Positions 23,901 to 35,364 of a stretch of 64,000 bases of DNA are shown here, in pieces. Position 1 is the stretch's first letter, and each line of letters starts with the position of its first letter. A program made the translations under genes and the position numbers. The stretch covers positions 23,128,899-23,192,898 of the forward strand of contig NC_052394.1 of assembly GCF_009389715.1 (NCBI RefSeq). Reading direction: 5' to 3'. A model generated the notes under the pieces. That model saw only the letters and a list, made by a program, of their open reading frames with translations, was not told the origin of the DNA and did no database searches. Source of the DNA: Phoenix dactylifera. Its lineage: Eukaryota > Streptophyta > Magnoliopsida > Arecales > Arecaceae.

Positions 23901-26900
23901 TTTTGAACTTTCTAATTGGGAGAATACCAAAGCAATCAATCTCTTCCCAACCACTTTGAATAGTAAGCTTTTTGTTTTAATTATAGCCTTAAATTTTTTG
24001 GGTATGTCCAAATTATTGTATCGCCCACATATTCCTTAGGTCTTAGTGTAGTTCCCGCATATCCCTTTGGTTTGATCATGTGTTCTCTACGTATATGATG
24101 GCTCTTTCCTTAAGCTTAGTTGAAAGCAAGCAATGCCCTCAAAACACTGAGATCTCATATAGAAGAGCTAGTTACCAAACAAGGGGCTCACCTTCAAAAG
24201 CAAGTTAATAATTTATAAATGCAGTGGAAACTAATAATATTGATATCTAAAATAAACGACACAAACAAATTGTTATTAGATTCACGCACGTAGCCATTGC
24301 AATGGGTTAGAGGCTTGGCTGGTTTAGTTTTGGACCAAAGTCCCATATCAAGTCCATATGGGCCTGAGTTGAACTCAAGCCAACCACCCATCACGTCAAC
24401 CATGGCTCGCTCAAGCCCAACCATGGTTAACCTAGCTAACCTAGACTTGACTTGTTTATTGGCCTACGGCCCAAGACAATATAGGTTTGGGCTTTTTATC
24501 TCAGAAGCAGCAAAAGTTTGAACTTAAATTTAGTCTTTTCTTTTAAGATGCACCTTAGGCATTATTTACAAGTTGCTTGGTTGCTATTGCAAGCAACAAG
24601 CTAGAAGAAAGCTTATTTGGCAAGCAACAACAACAAGCTAACCCACAGCCAGTTGCCTATCTTCAAATTTGTATCAATATTGACTAAAGACATAAGATAT
24701 TGATCCAATGGCTTGTATCCCTTAACTTTTTAAGTCATATATTTAACCAATTTAGGTGTATTGACCTGACAAGTTGAGAGGTTATGACCTAAACCTAACC
24801 CAATTTGCTGGCAGGTCAGGTATGTCAAACCTGTATATGACCCAGGAACTGACTGGGTGGGTTTCTGCTGTGCTGGGTTGGGTAAACAGGTAAAGGTTGG
24901 CTAGAGGTGGGTAAATGGGGTTGGTCATAATTGCTAGACCTAAAAATAAGAGTAAATTTCAAACCACAGAGCATAAGGACAGTGTTTAAATGATAGAACG
25001 GAATACAAATAATTTAAAATACGAATAGGCAAGATGTACTAAAGAAAAGAAACATATATCAGAAATCCAGAAAAAAAAGAAAACTGAAAATGGGAAAGAA
25101 ACATTTAAAAAAAAAATAGCAAAAAAACCAGAGAACAGAAAGAAGAAGATAGAAACAAAGCAGCATACAGAGAGCTAAAGAAAAAAAAGAACCAAAAAGG
25201 GAAACAGTAATTAGAAAAACACTTATTAGGAAAAAACACAAGAAAAAACAAAGCAGAGAGCAAACAATAGAAAAGCCAAAACAGAAACAAAAAATGAGAG
25301 AGGAAGAAAAAAGTAATACAAAATAAAGAAAAGGGAACAGAAAATGGTTAATATCCTGCCAGTCCGTATCTCGTGAACTTTTCCTCAAACTTTTGCATTA
25401 GAAGTTTGAGCAGTGGCTGGAATGTGTAATAACATGATTTCCAGTAAAGGTGTGAAGTGGCTGGAAAGAAAGCAGATATCCAGATCTAAGTAATTTTTAT
25501 TGTTCTATCCAGATGGAACACCTTAAAAATTCTCTACCGATACTGATTCAGGCATATGCACAAAATTTTCAAATATTCTGGCTACTGCGACCAGGAAGGG
25601 ACAATAAGGGTTACTACCCTTGCCAATTATGTTCCTCCAACTTAGAATAAGAAAAGCACAACAAGGTCTTTCCCTTTTGAGGAAAAAGGGTTCAATCAAA
25701 CACTAGAAGAATAGATTATTCATAAAAGAAGATGAACCATGGACAAACTAGGTGTAACATAACAAGAAAATGGAGAAAGAGCATTCAGCTGATGCCAGAT
25801 ATAAGTAGTTAAAACTTAGGGAGGCAATTCTAAAACAGAAGTTTTTTAAACATAACAAAAGGAAAGAAAATTTAATGCAACTGAAAAATAACTATATTCT
25901 TCCACCACTCCTAAATCTAAACAACTTGGAGATCCATATCATCAACTACTGTTTGATCAATTATTTTAAATAGACCATATGTTGTTTTGGTGCTCGTGAT
26001 CTCAATTTCAATTGTTGCATGCATGCACCTATAAGGCATCTGAAGTGTTAGCATCATTTCATCCAATCATTCATTCTTAGTAAATCTATTCTACTTTTAA
26101 GAGGTATTATATCATTTTCTGGAGTGAAAACACTTCTGCTGACAAAGCATGAGTGCCATCAAAAACAGATTTGAGTTTTAGTTCCACAAGGATATAAATG
26201 TCCCTTTATCTCGTGCAAAATAAAATGGTAAATGCAGATCTCTCAATTACCCAAAACAGCAATTCCCATCTACCAAAAGGTAGTTGCTGAATTACTGAAT
26301 CAGGTCAGAGAAACATCACGCAACTCAAATGGTAACACGCAAAGCTCCCAACCACCAAAAACTGCAATTCAGATGGATCAATAAGGTCTTCAATAACAGT
26401 TTCTTTCAATCAATAACCCTAACAAAAGAAAATGGCACCTTTTCGTCTAATGATCACAGAGAAATACACCGATCACGCACAATCCCTCGCCCTTCTGCCT
26501 GATGATCACACAGAACTACACCAACACACGCAAAATCCCTTAAAGTGCAAAACTCAAACTCTATCTATAAACCAGAAAAAAAACACAATTTTCTCACCAA
26601 ACTAAGAATAGATCTTCTAAATTACCCAAAAAGGCATCATTCTGTACCTTAATTAAGCACAAATCCATCAAAGAAACTCAATTTTAACCAGGACACGGGC
26701 AAATAATGTCAAGAACAAACGAGTCCTATTCGAGTAATATCATCAGCATTCGTACCTTCCTCTTGATTTCGTGGATCGGATTTTCTGCTTCCTCCACGTC
26801 GGGCATGAACGACGGAGGCACGCGGCCCGGATCCCTGAATACGGCGATGCAGTAGTTCCCCACCGCCATTAGGGTAAGGAAGGTAAAGACCACGGCGTTC

Positions 26901-27028
26901 CCCAGCCCCGCCGCGGTCCGGAGCCCCATCCACTCATCGATCACCAAGAAGACGGTCGAGTAGTAGAGGAAGGCCACGGTTGCGAGCACAACAAAGATGG
27001 GAAGCGTGATGTATCCCTGGCGGCTCAT
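14908..27028 (-). CDS. PAT16: DHHC-type protein S-acyltransferase (PAT16-like)
   Basis: The minus-strand exons in order are 26756-27028, 16982-17074, 16804-16905, 16646-16723, 16443-16541, 16267-16362 and 14908-15018. All junctions are in phase 0 and encode 283 residues, near the Arabidopsis PAT16 length. The enzyme transfers palmitate to cysteines of membrane proteins. The Cys-rich domain runs from about Cys98 to Cys132 ([20 protein letters not shown], then [13 protein letters not shown]), with the catalytic Cys at residue 126. Four membrane segments are predicted near residues 9-31, 42-62, 139-163 and 183-208. The TTIE motif (QNKTTIE) follows TM4, and [10 protein letters not shown] matches the PaCCT-type C-terminus. 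The ATG at 27028 begins [10 protein letters not shown], equivalent to the family start. The first intron is about 9.7 kb and full of repeats, while introns 2-5 are about 75-105 bases. Confidence 0.93.
22735..23296. mobile_element. PIF/Harbinger-like TIR element carrying a LINE fragment
   Basis: The left end is GGGCCCATTTGGATGCC, and the reverse complement of the right end is GGGTCTATTTGAATGCC, 14 of 17 identical. TTA occurs on both sides (22732-22734 and 23297-23299), matching the TWA target preference of PIF/Harbinger elements. The 562-bp interior is mostly a LINE endonuclease-like fragment rather than a transposase. The element is therefore non-autonomous and appears to have captured, or been invaded by, LINE sequence. 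Confidence 0.65.
22743..23132 (+). pseudogene. LINE endonuclease (EEP family) fragment
   Basis: The 129-residue reading frame includes [40 protein letters not shown] and [20 protein letters not shown]. This is the pattern of the plant LINE apurinic-endonuclease domain, in which P-W-L-x-x-G-D-F-N marks the core before the hairpin region. Upstream and downstream parts of the domain, and the whole reverse transcriptase, are absent. A related frame continues to about 23193. It is not functional by itself. Confidence 0.7.
23565..23775. repeat. GTACCGG-rich imperfect inverted repeat
   Basis: The stretch is crowded with GTACCGG, CCGGTAC, GGATCCGG and related palindromes, with complementary blocks at both ends (GCCGTACCGGTCC near 23582 and GACCGGTACCGGTAC near 23748). 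Its GC content contrasts sharply with the AT-rich intron around it. Related short pieces lie near 4.25 and 22.1 kb. It is probably a family of dispersed foldback repeats. Confidence 0.6.
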
Positions 27029-27420
27029 GTCGATCTCGATCTCGATGCCGATGGCGATGTCGTCCCTCCTCTCCCCTCTGGATCGATCTGGATGAGGCTA
27101 GGGATCCGCTCTTGATCTTCTTGGATCTAGGGTTAGGGCGGGGGAGAGGAGGGTATAAGGGCGCCCTCGTCGGCGTCGTCGTCTACCGAGGGGCGTTGGA
27201 GGAAAAAGCCATCGGGGCTGCCAGGTGGCGGAGGCGCCGACGCCGTTACACGACGGCGTCTCCACCTTTTTGCCAGAAGGCGACGGTGGGAGGAGGGGAA
27301 GAGGGGGAGATGAGGCCAAATGGGAGGGAGGGAAATAGGGGTTGCTTGCCCGGTGGCCTTGCCGTGGCAATGCGGTAGACGGACAGCTAGCACAGAGGCC
27401 AGCGCTCCGGTCCTGTTTTA
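27029..27420 (-). promoter_or_regulatory. 5' leader and proximal promoter of PAT16-like gene
   Basis: A GC-rich stretch immediately upstream of the ATG at 27028, read on the minus strand, contains GGGAGAGGAGGGACGACATC and repeated ATCGAGATCG. Reading frames here are low-complexity Arg/Gly/Pro-rich and unconserved, so it is treated as leader and promoter. No TATA box was identified. Confidence 0.5.
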
Positions 27421-28271
27421 ATAAGTAATTGCTATTTATCACGGATATCCTAGCGACAATAATTTTATCCGTTTATTTGTTTCTTTTAAAGTTTTATTAT
27501 AAATCCGGCTTTACTTTTTTTTCTTGAAAAACTATTTTTTTAATATTTTAACAAGTTAGGTTTTTCTGATGAAAAATAATGATTTGGGTTTTATACGCCC
27601 GCCAATTTATTTTTTTAACTATAGATTTGTGAATGTGCAAACCCATTTTGTCTCTTAACAAATTATTATTTTAATTTTTTTATCTGAATATAAAGTAGGA
27701 GTGTAATTTGTATTGCACTGTCTCAAGGCAAATACAAGCATGTTTATCATCGACTATTATAATAAAGTCCTATAAGTTTAAGTTTGCTTAAATTGGAAAT
27801 TTTGAATTCAAATTGGATAAATTTGGGATGAAGCTTCGATCTAACTAAAACTAGGTCCTAATCCAATTTAGCACCGAGTGTAAGCTATCCACACTTAATT
27901 AAACATAATAAATAAATAGATAAATAAATAATATTTTTATATAACTTATTTATATGATTATATTTTAGTCGTATTAAATAATAAATTATAATATCAGGCT
28001 TTCATCTAAAAATTCCAATTTGTATGCATTTTAAAATTTCTATTCATCCCAATCTAACTTTATTCTAGTCTTTCGTGTCTGTCATGAAAGTTAGCATCAT
28101 AAAATAACGAACAAAATCAAGAAAAGTCTATCGTGTTGCCACATCATTCGTAAGAGCGATTACAAAACTAATTAGCCACCAAAAAAATTATTCACTTCCG
28201 ACCGTTAGCAAGTATCCGCAAAAAATTGAAAAAACTGGAGCCGGTCCAACCACCAAACGCCTCCGGACCAT
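27421..28271. other. AT-rich intergenic spacer
   Basis: This is AT-rich sequence between the PAT16 promoter and the laccase 3' end. It includes a short AATA/AAATAG run near 27905-27930. No gene or clear element was seen. Confidence 0.6.
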
Positions 28272-30638
28272 TCAACAATTGGGAAGATCTGATGGCGGCG
28301 GTGGCAGCTTTTGGTTGGGAAGGCTCCCATCCAAGACCAACCACGCCATCTTCAGACCCCAGCTCGTGTGGACCTCCAGGTGGCAATGCATGAACCACAC
28401 ACCTGCATGGGCCCCAAAAAACACAGCTCAATATTCATAGTTAAAGCTAACCATTGATCGAGGTATAAGGGATATGGCATGGCCTAGCTCGAGCAGGCAT
28501 TTCTACATGCAGTTAGTTGTACACTCACCGGGGTTATCGGCACGGAATCGGATGGCGACCCACCCACCGGCGGGCACCCCGACAGTGTTCCTTTCCACCG
28601 GGTCCACCAGGTTGAACCTGGCCGGGTCCTTTGCCGGATTGTAGTTGCCGAAGCCTTGCCCGACGACGAAGAAGTTGAAGCCGTGGAGGTGCAACGGGTG
28701 GCTCTCCGCCCCTAGAATGCTGGTGTCCTGCATCACCAGCTCCACGGTGGTGTTGTACGGAAGCACCATCAACTTAGTCCCATTGCTCACCAGTGTGTTG
28801 TTGGGAGGGCTCCCCGTGTAGTTGAATGGGATTAGAGGGCTGTAAGGGAAGTCCGGGGAGTAAACGCGCTTGGACTGCCCAAAGAAGTGGGCCTGGAGGA
28901 GAGCTGTGGTCGGCATCGCGAAGGATATATTGCTTACGGTCGCGGCGAACTTGGTGCCGTTGGGCCCTTGGCAAGTCTGGTTCTTCGGGCACGGGCTCGT
29001 GCCAAGCCCCACGGTGAAGAAGAATTGCCTCTCCACAGTCCGTGGTACCTTGGCCGGAAACTGAGCGGTTGCCAGACTCCGTAATCTGCTGGTGAAGTTT
29101 GCGACAAACGCCGTGTCGTTCAGAGATGGGAGGCTTGGTTTGAAGAGTGGGAGCTTCTTATTAAAGCTAGCTGTGGAGGAAGTCCTGGGATCTTGGTACT
29201 CAAGAAAGCCGGACACCGTCGAGTTGTCGAATGTGCCGGATCCGGTGGCATAGGGCCTTGCAGCCATGAGGAAGGTGGCATGGGGGAAGCTGGGCTTGGA
29301 ACGAAGGAGGACGTTGGTGGTTTGACCTGGTGCTAGGATGAGGGTGTCGGTGTCGAAGGGCTTCACGTAAACAGCATCAACATCAACGATGGTGAGGGTG
29401 TGGTTCGCGATGCTGAAGAAGAGCTCGTCGTTGAGTGCAGCATTGATCATACGGAGTAGGTACGTCTTTCCGGGCTTCACTTTCAGCTTGAATGTATCTA
29501 CCATACATCAGCACCCACCATTAATTTGCTATTACTTTGCCTAAAAACTACAAAAAAAAACTCCAGGATATATAACTTTTTTTTTTGTTTGGTAAATCAG
29601 GATACATAACTTTAATATGGTACCTTTAGCCGAGCAGTTGTACAGGGGACCAGGAAGCCCATTGATGGTGTAGGCATCGGAGACATTAGGACCACCACCC
29701 GTCTGAAGAGCCTGGCTAATGACGGCCTCCGTGTCAGCGTTCCACCATTCCCCTACAAATATTACAATTTTTTTTTAATTCTCCATATATGTTACTAAGC
29801 TTCTAATCAAAGACAACCTGAAGTTAAGAGATTGTAACAACTAAAACATATATGCATGTACCGAAGACGATGGGGACTTCTTTATAGGGTTTGGAGAAGG
29901 GGTAAGGGACGCCGCGGGCAGGGAGGATGATGATGGGCCCGTAGAGGGTGGCCCTCAGCCACGAGATGTGGGCGTGCCAGAAGAGCGTCCCTCGCTGGGC
30001 TACGATGGTGAAGTTATACACGTAGCTCTGCCCTCTCCGTATGGGGCATTGGGTCACATACGCCGGACCGTCCGCCCATCCACTCCTCAGCTGGCGAACA
30101 CCATGCCTGCTCGTTCCGCACATCATTTGGTTCGCAAAACATTCATGTTATTGTTAAAAAAACGTCATGCAGAAAAAAAAAAAAAAAAGGAGACTAAACA
30201 CTCGTTGGTGCACTCAAACCCCTTGACTATAAGCGTAATGGGAAAACGAAGTTCCTTTAGCAGACGTACCAGTGTAAAGTGACATTATACTGAACGTGGT
30301 TAACCACCTTAACCACAACTCTATCTCCTTCTCTAGCAACGATCTTGGGACCTGGGAACTGCCCAGTGACCGTCACAATGCTCTTCGTATGGCACAGCCG
30401 TGTCACATTGGCCATTCTTATCTGCAAATATGTTTCATTTCAGAAGAAAGGAATATCTATATATATAGATAGATATATGGTTTAATGTAACTTGTATATA
30501 AGAACATACGTCAAATCTGTAGTGCCTGGTTATGCCAGTTTGTTGTGCACGTACGCCATCCAGCGAAAGAAGCAGAGTGAGCGTCGAGAACATGAAGGCT
30601 GCCACAAGAAGGGATGAAGGAAGAAGAGAGAAGGCCAT
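28272..30638 (-). CDS. laccase (multicopper oxidase, secreted)
   Basis: The minus-strand exons are 30510-30638, 30270-30421, 29862-30106, 29624-29752, 28529-29497 and 28272-28402. All have GT-AG borders and consistent phases, and encode 584 residues. Laccases oxidise monolignols and other phenols with O2 in the apoplast, driving lignin polymerisation. A signal peptide covers about residues 1-31 (hydrophobic core, then DGVRA/QQ). All four copper motifs are intact: HWHG (His93, His95), HAH (138-140), HPLHLHG (485-491) and [12 protein letters not shown] (547-558). The type-1 axial position is Leu558, as in high-potential laccases. Many N-x-S/T sites fit a glycosylated secreted enzyme. The six-exon layout is typical of plant laccases. 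Exon 5 carries a miR397-like site. The exact LAC number cannot be assigned. Confidence 0.95.
29428..29448 (-). promoter_or_regulatory. miR397-like target site in laccase mRNA
   Basis: The plus strand here matches the conserved plant miR397 sequence at 18 of 21 positions, so the laccase mRNA is almost fully complementary to it. The central block TTGAGTGCAGC is perfect, covering positions 10-11 where slicing occurs. The differences are at miRNA positions 3, 15 (a G:U pair) and 21. The site encodes INAALND, a conserved laccase segment known to be targeted by miR397 in Arabidopsis, rice and poplar. The mature miRNA sequence is recalled knowledge. Confidence 0.8.
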
Positions 30639-30762
30639 TTTTGTTCCCGTGATGACGTGGATCGAACTAACTGGAAAGAGAAGGAAAGATATCTAGCTAG
30701 ATGACCAGAAGAATGGATTCGAAACTATAGGTGGATACGGAGTTACGAGAGCTCGAAAGATC

Positions 30763-30770
30763 TATTTATA
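30763..30770 (-). promoter_or_regulatory. TATA box of the laccase gene
   Basis: TATAAATA on the minus strand lies 125 bases upstream of the laccase ATG. This leaves room for a leader of about 95 bases. Sequence and position are both canonical. Confidence 0.65.
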
Positions 30771-30799
30771 CTGGTGGATATGGTTGTAGCTGGGGCTTT

Positions 30800-31770
30800 G
30801 TTTCGTTAGGTAAGTCGACGAGGTCACCTCAAAGGAATGCTGGCCTCGCTTCGCTTTAGAGTGCAGCTAACTTATATTTTATTTGATCTTACACTGGCCT
30901 ACCTTCTAAACATATAGAATTCCTGAAACTGCGACTTTTCTTTTGGAAAAGAGCTTGCCTAACACGGGAGCGATTGTATTTCCTTTTCATGAAGAAGGGC
31001 AAGGGTTATGGAAAAATTCTTCGTTGATTTTCCCTGTTGTTTCTAGTCTCCTACCGTTATTTTTATACATCAAGAAAATTAGAACTGAAACTAATATATT
31101 TTGTTGTCAAGAAGTCTTTTTCCAGTTAAAAGAAACGGAGGCATGAATAAAGCCCTTGCTATTGCGGTCTTCTGTTAAATATGCTTTTAGTTATAGATAC
31201 TTGGATTTCAAACTTACCGGTCTAGTTGAAGGTTGGTGAGGTCTGCTGGGCGAGAGAAGGATGTCTGACCCAACTCACTTCCCTTTGCTATCCATTGTTT
31301 TCCCACACATATAACCAATACCGATACACAGTGCGTTGATATATGACACACTTATACTGTATAACAGTATTAGCTAGTACTGCACCAGTTTTTAAAAAAA
31401 TCGATACACCCTCAATCTTAATTATCTTGATCTTAATTAAGCACCATTATATCAAATACTTATTTTAAACATACTTATCTATCCATCTTCCGAGAAGGAT
31501 GTGCTGCAGCCCTATGAATTTCTATTCAAAAAGATTTTAAAAAATAAAATAATCTCCATGAGGAAGAAGAAAAATAGAATTCAACTCCGAAAAACTTGGT
31601 ATAAGTCGACGAGCCTGGATTCTTTGCGGTGCATCTTTTATACTGTAAAGCGTGGTGAATGTCGACTATCCCAAAGAACAGATGGAGGGCACTCATTTTT
31701 CTCGAAAATGGAGAGCCACATATGGGGATACCAAATACCACACAAGGTAGAGAGATCCGGCATACGAGCT
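30800..31770. other. intergenic, no gene recognised
   Basis: AT-rich sequence upstream of the laccase promoter. No conserved coding exon, RNA gene or defined element was seen. Confidence 0.55.
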
Positions 31771-32030
31771 GTTGCAGGGACAGCCTTTGGCCGGAGGCTC
31801 ACACAACAGCCTAGCCCACATTAAGCTAGCAGAGAAAGAGGACTGCGTTCCTCCCGAGGTATTGTCCGCTTTGGGCGCTCCGGCCCGCGCGTCCAGCACA
31901 AACGGGGGGAAACTGGTGCCCTCACGGTTTTATCCCACAAAAGGGCCCTCGAGAGGAAAAGATTTTCACCCTCCATTTAAGACACAGAACCTTTCCGCTA
32001 CTAGCCGATGTGGGGACTAAATTCAAGGCC
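31771..32030. repeat. direct repeat copy 1 (260 bp, GC-rich)
   Basis: The block starts near GGGACAGCCTTTGGCCGGAG and ends near CCGATGTGGGGACTAAATTC. It recurs at 32151-32407, 380 bases downstream, with only scattered mismatches and small indels. GC content is well above the flanks. It may be an LTR of a small element, part of a larger retrotransposon, or a simple segmental duplication. No coding similarity was recognised in any frame. Confidence 0.85.
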
Positions 32031-32150
32031 CCCTCCCCTCCACAACATAGCCCCCCCAGCGGGAAGGTCATATGTCGGATTTTACCCACGATAGCCCCCT
32101 GAGGGGTAGTCAATGGAGAGAGGATGCGCCCCTACCTGGCGTGCCATCTA

Positions 32151-32407
32151 TTACGGGGACGGCCTTTGGCCGGAGCCTCACACAACAGCCTAGCCCACAT
32201 TAAGCTAGCAGAGAAAGAGAACCGCGTTCCTCCTGAGGTATTGTCCGCTTTGGGCGCTCCGGCCCGCGCGTCCAGCGCAGACGGGGGGAGACTGGTGCCC
32301 TCACGATTTTATTCCACAAAAGGGCCCTCCAGAGGAAAGGATTTTCACTCTCATTTAAGACACAGAATCTTTCCGCTACTAGCCGATGTGGGACTAAATT
32401 CAAGATC
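32151..32407. repeat. direct repeat copy 2 (about 257 bp)
   Basis: This is the second copy of the block at 31771-32030. A spacer of about 120 bases between the copies contains CCCCCCCAGCGGGAAGGTC and GCCCCCTGAGGGG. High identity between the copies implies a fairly recent duplication or a pair of terminal repeats. The layout (short repeat, tiny internal region, short repeat) resembles TRIM/SMART retrotransposons, but no primer-binding site was identified. Confidence 0.85.
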
Positions 32408-35364
32408 CTCCAACACGGGCCAATTTTATACCGCACGGTACACTCTAAAAGTATGAAAGCTACAGAATATGAAAAAAAATAAAAAAAGAGGCAGCAGAAT
32501 AACGATCCCATAAAGAATATCTAAAGCAGCTCACTGTCACTCCCCATCAGAACAGTACAATTTATAATTTTGCCTCTGGTGATGTCAATTCCGCAGCATG
32601 GACTGCATCACCTTCAAGTCCATGGAATTTCTTCATTAAGGTCTCAATACAGGAATGTGGCACTTGGTTAGCAATCATGAAAGTTGTCCATCCTGTGTTC
32701 TGCTCACCTAATGATAGGGAACAAGGAAGATACGTTTGATATCATGCACAGAAGGAAGCACATGATGATATGAATCATTTAGCTTTTTTTGTTTGTTTGT
32801 TTGTTTTTTGTGGGATCTTTATGATGAGATCTTCGCTAAGGTTTAAGAAAGAAAGGAAATAGAATCTTTATCTGAATACCGTCTGAACAAAAAAGACAAA
32901 TTGTTTCATTCTTTTTCGGTTAAATCAAACAAAAATGAGCAATTCTTATAGTCTATAAGGTTGAATAAAAATTCGATTAAAATGATTTTCCAGACATATA
33001 GATAGAGTACATTATGCCCTATGCTGATTAGGAGGCAAGTTTATCAAGTGCCTTTTGCAAGCCATGCTTTCTGTGCACTAGTACTCTTTGACAACTTGTG
33101 AGTGCTTGTTCTGAAGCTGACTTTAGTTGCTCAAAACACCTGATGCAAAGCAGTGAAGGACCCAATCAGCTGCTCAAAACCAATACAAACTACAAGCCCT
33201 GTTAATGCAAGCCAAACCCCTGAGCTCCCTGTATCTAATCACCCATCCACTCTTTTTTTTTTTTTGATGATCGCCCATCCACTCCATGATGGAAACTTTG
33301 ATCTTATATGGGCTAGATCTGTCTTGATCAACATCATTCATGATCCAGCATGATTCCTGCATCATAGCATCGACCTGATCCCTGATGAGATGAAGGCTAT
33401 TCTTCCGGTTCTTCTCACAACTGAACCTATGCTTGCTACTGGAATCTTTATCTGTTTTGAGGTCTTTTTCTGTTTTAATCTCCTTGTATTTTCTTATACT
33501 TTGCAAACTATTGCTGTTTTCCTTCTTTGCAATAAAATTGGTGGCTAGTGAGACTAAACCCAATAGCCTCCACTTATATCAAAAGCAAAAAAAAAAAAAA
33601 ATTCTCACCTCACATTTCTCTGTTAGGATTTGTAAGGTATTTGATGAAATCTTAAGTTTCTTGCAATTTTACTTACGTTGTTTATTAAGAAGTTAGAGCA
33701 AACATATAATAATTTATAAAAAGCTTGTTCAACATTGTGGGGCTAGGTAAGTCTACTTGATCTTGGAAATAAAGATTTCTAAGTTATAATGCAAGAAATC
33801 TATTCCTTATCTACGATCTTGATACCTGCTCCTGTACCCTGTGCCACTTCAAATTATGAGGTGCACAAGAAGTATCATTCCACACCATTCATGGAGTCGC
33901 ATTCCCTCTCCCGTTCTCAGTCCCGTTTGTTATGTCCAAATAGCAAATTGGTGAAGTAATAATAAAATTAAGTACTGAAATTTTCACATGCAAAAGGTAT
34001 CAAAATGGAGCTCCTTTGGAAAGTCACCATGAATCATACCTCAATTGCAAAACTTTTCTTTTTCTGAGCTGTTGCAGTTCCATAACATTATATCTTGTTC
34101 TGTAGCCAAAATTCCTACCTGGTTCAACATCCATGATAATCTTAAAAACAAGAACAAAATAAAAACAATCATGAACCCAGACTGCCTTCAGCGTATAGAA
34201 AGCTACTATACAGAAGCAATCAGACTCCACTAATTCAGCTGTCATGGAGCCATACAAGAATCAAACAAGCAATTATTGCACATAAACGGACAACACCTCT
34301 GTTTTTTGGCCTTTGTTTTTTCCCACGTAATAAAATTTTCTTGCAGCTAAACAATCCATCTAATTCAGAACTTTTACAAATCCAGGATGGTACAAAAAAT
34401 AATTAAATTAATCGCATATTCCTGTCTACATATCCAGAACCCTTGGAGGCCGTTGAAGAAGAAGAATGAAAGAAAAAATATTAGATTCCAGTCCGTATAT
34501 TATAATATATAAAAATAGGTTGACGGAATTTGGTAAGACTCACTAAATTTGGCACAATTAATCACAAATCAATAAAAATAAAATTTGGTAAAACTAACTA
34601 AGTTTGGCACAAATTAATCAATGATCCTAACATAGACTGTTTGAATATTTCTATAGAATTGAGTTGAAAATTCTATGGTAATCAAACTTATTAGCCCATC
34701 TAGCTTGTATTTTCTAAAAATCTATCTAAATCGAACCAATGTTTTAGTCTTTGGACTGCATGAAGAATCACAATTTAGGTTGAACAATGTCCGTTGATGC
34801 ATGACCTCTAAATGAACAGTCCAATTCACAAATTTTACAAAATTTCTAACCCAATTCTACAAAAATACCCCAGTAGGCTCTTAACCATTCGTGCTGATGA
34901 GCCACTGGGCTCATCATTATTTTCTGACGCACCCTTCTAAAATTCAACATATACAAAGACCAAAATCAATCTCCAATGTGCTGAATTCCCGAACCCACTT
35001 AAATCAAAAGGCAATATATAAAATTTAAAGTATAATATGTATCTGCATGTGGCAACTATAAGTATCCCATACACACTCATGAGTAAAATACGCTCCTCTC
35101 CTCCAACTCTCTTGCAAGATATGTACAAGCTAGCCCACATACCCATGCGATCCCCCTGTTCAGTCTACCAACCAATCTCGACCATTGGATAACCCTTCCA
35201 TCACCAGAACCCAAAAGCGCCGACGTCTCCGTCCAGCAACCAAGCACCGCGGATTTACAGACTAATCGAACGGCCAAGGTCAGCTGATAATCACACAGAG
35301 TCCCATGAATCGGCAGTGCGTAGGATCCGTCCCAGAAATAAGGTTCAAGAGTCAATCCCGATGA
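32408..35364. other. intergenic, with a possible weak TIR element
   Basis: The sequence is mostly AT-rich. At about 34634-34882 the ends are imperfectly complementary (left AGAATTGAGTTGAAAATT; right, reverse-complemented, AGAATTGGGTTAGAAATT), suggesting an old MITE. The segment just left of 35365 would hold the 3' UTR of the PCS1-like gene. No other gene was recognised. Confidence 0.5.

Larger units (their letters stand above)
17075..26755 (-). other. intron 1 of the PAT16-like gene, repeat-rich
   Basis: This interval of 9,681 bases lies between a donor (AAG then GTACG) and an acceptor (ACTCAG) on the minus strand. It holds a PIF-like element with a LINE fragment (22735-23296), a possible second TIR element (23300-23549), a GTACCGG-rich inverted repeat (about 23565-23775), and long A-rich tracts at about 25060-25340. 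No nested gene was recognised. A coding-like minus-strand stretch at 20350-20622 matches nothing I know. Confidence 0.8.

Noticed and set aside
25059-25388. Phe/Leu-rich minus-strand frames resembling a membrane protein
   Set aside because: Produced by a long A-rich tract on the plus strand; low complexity.
28774-29084. Several plus- and minus-strand frames inside laccase exon 5
   Set aside because: These are shadows of the laccase coding sequence.
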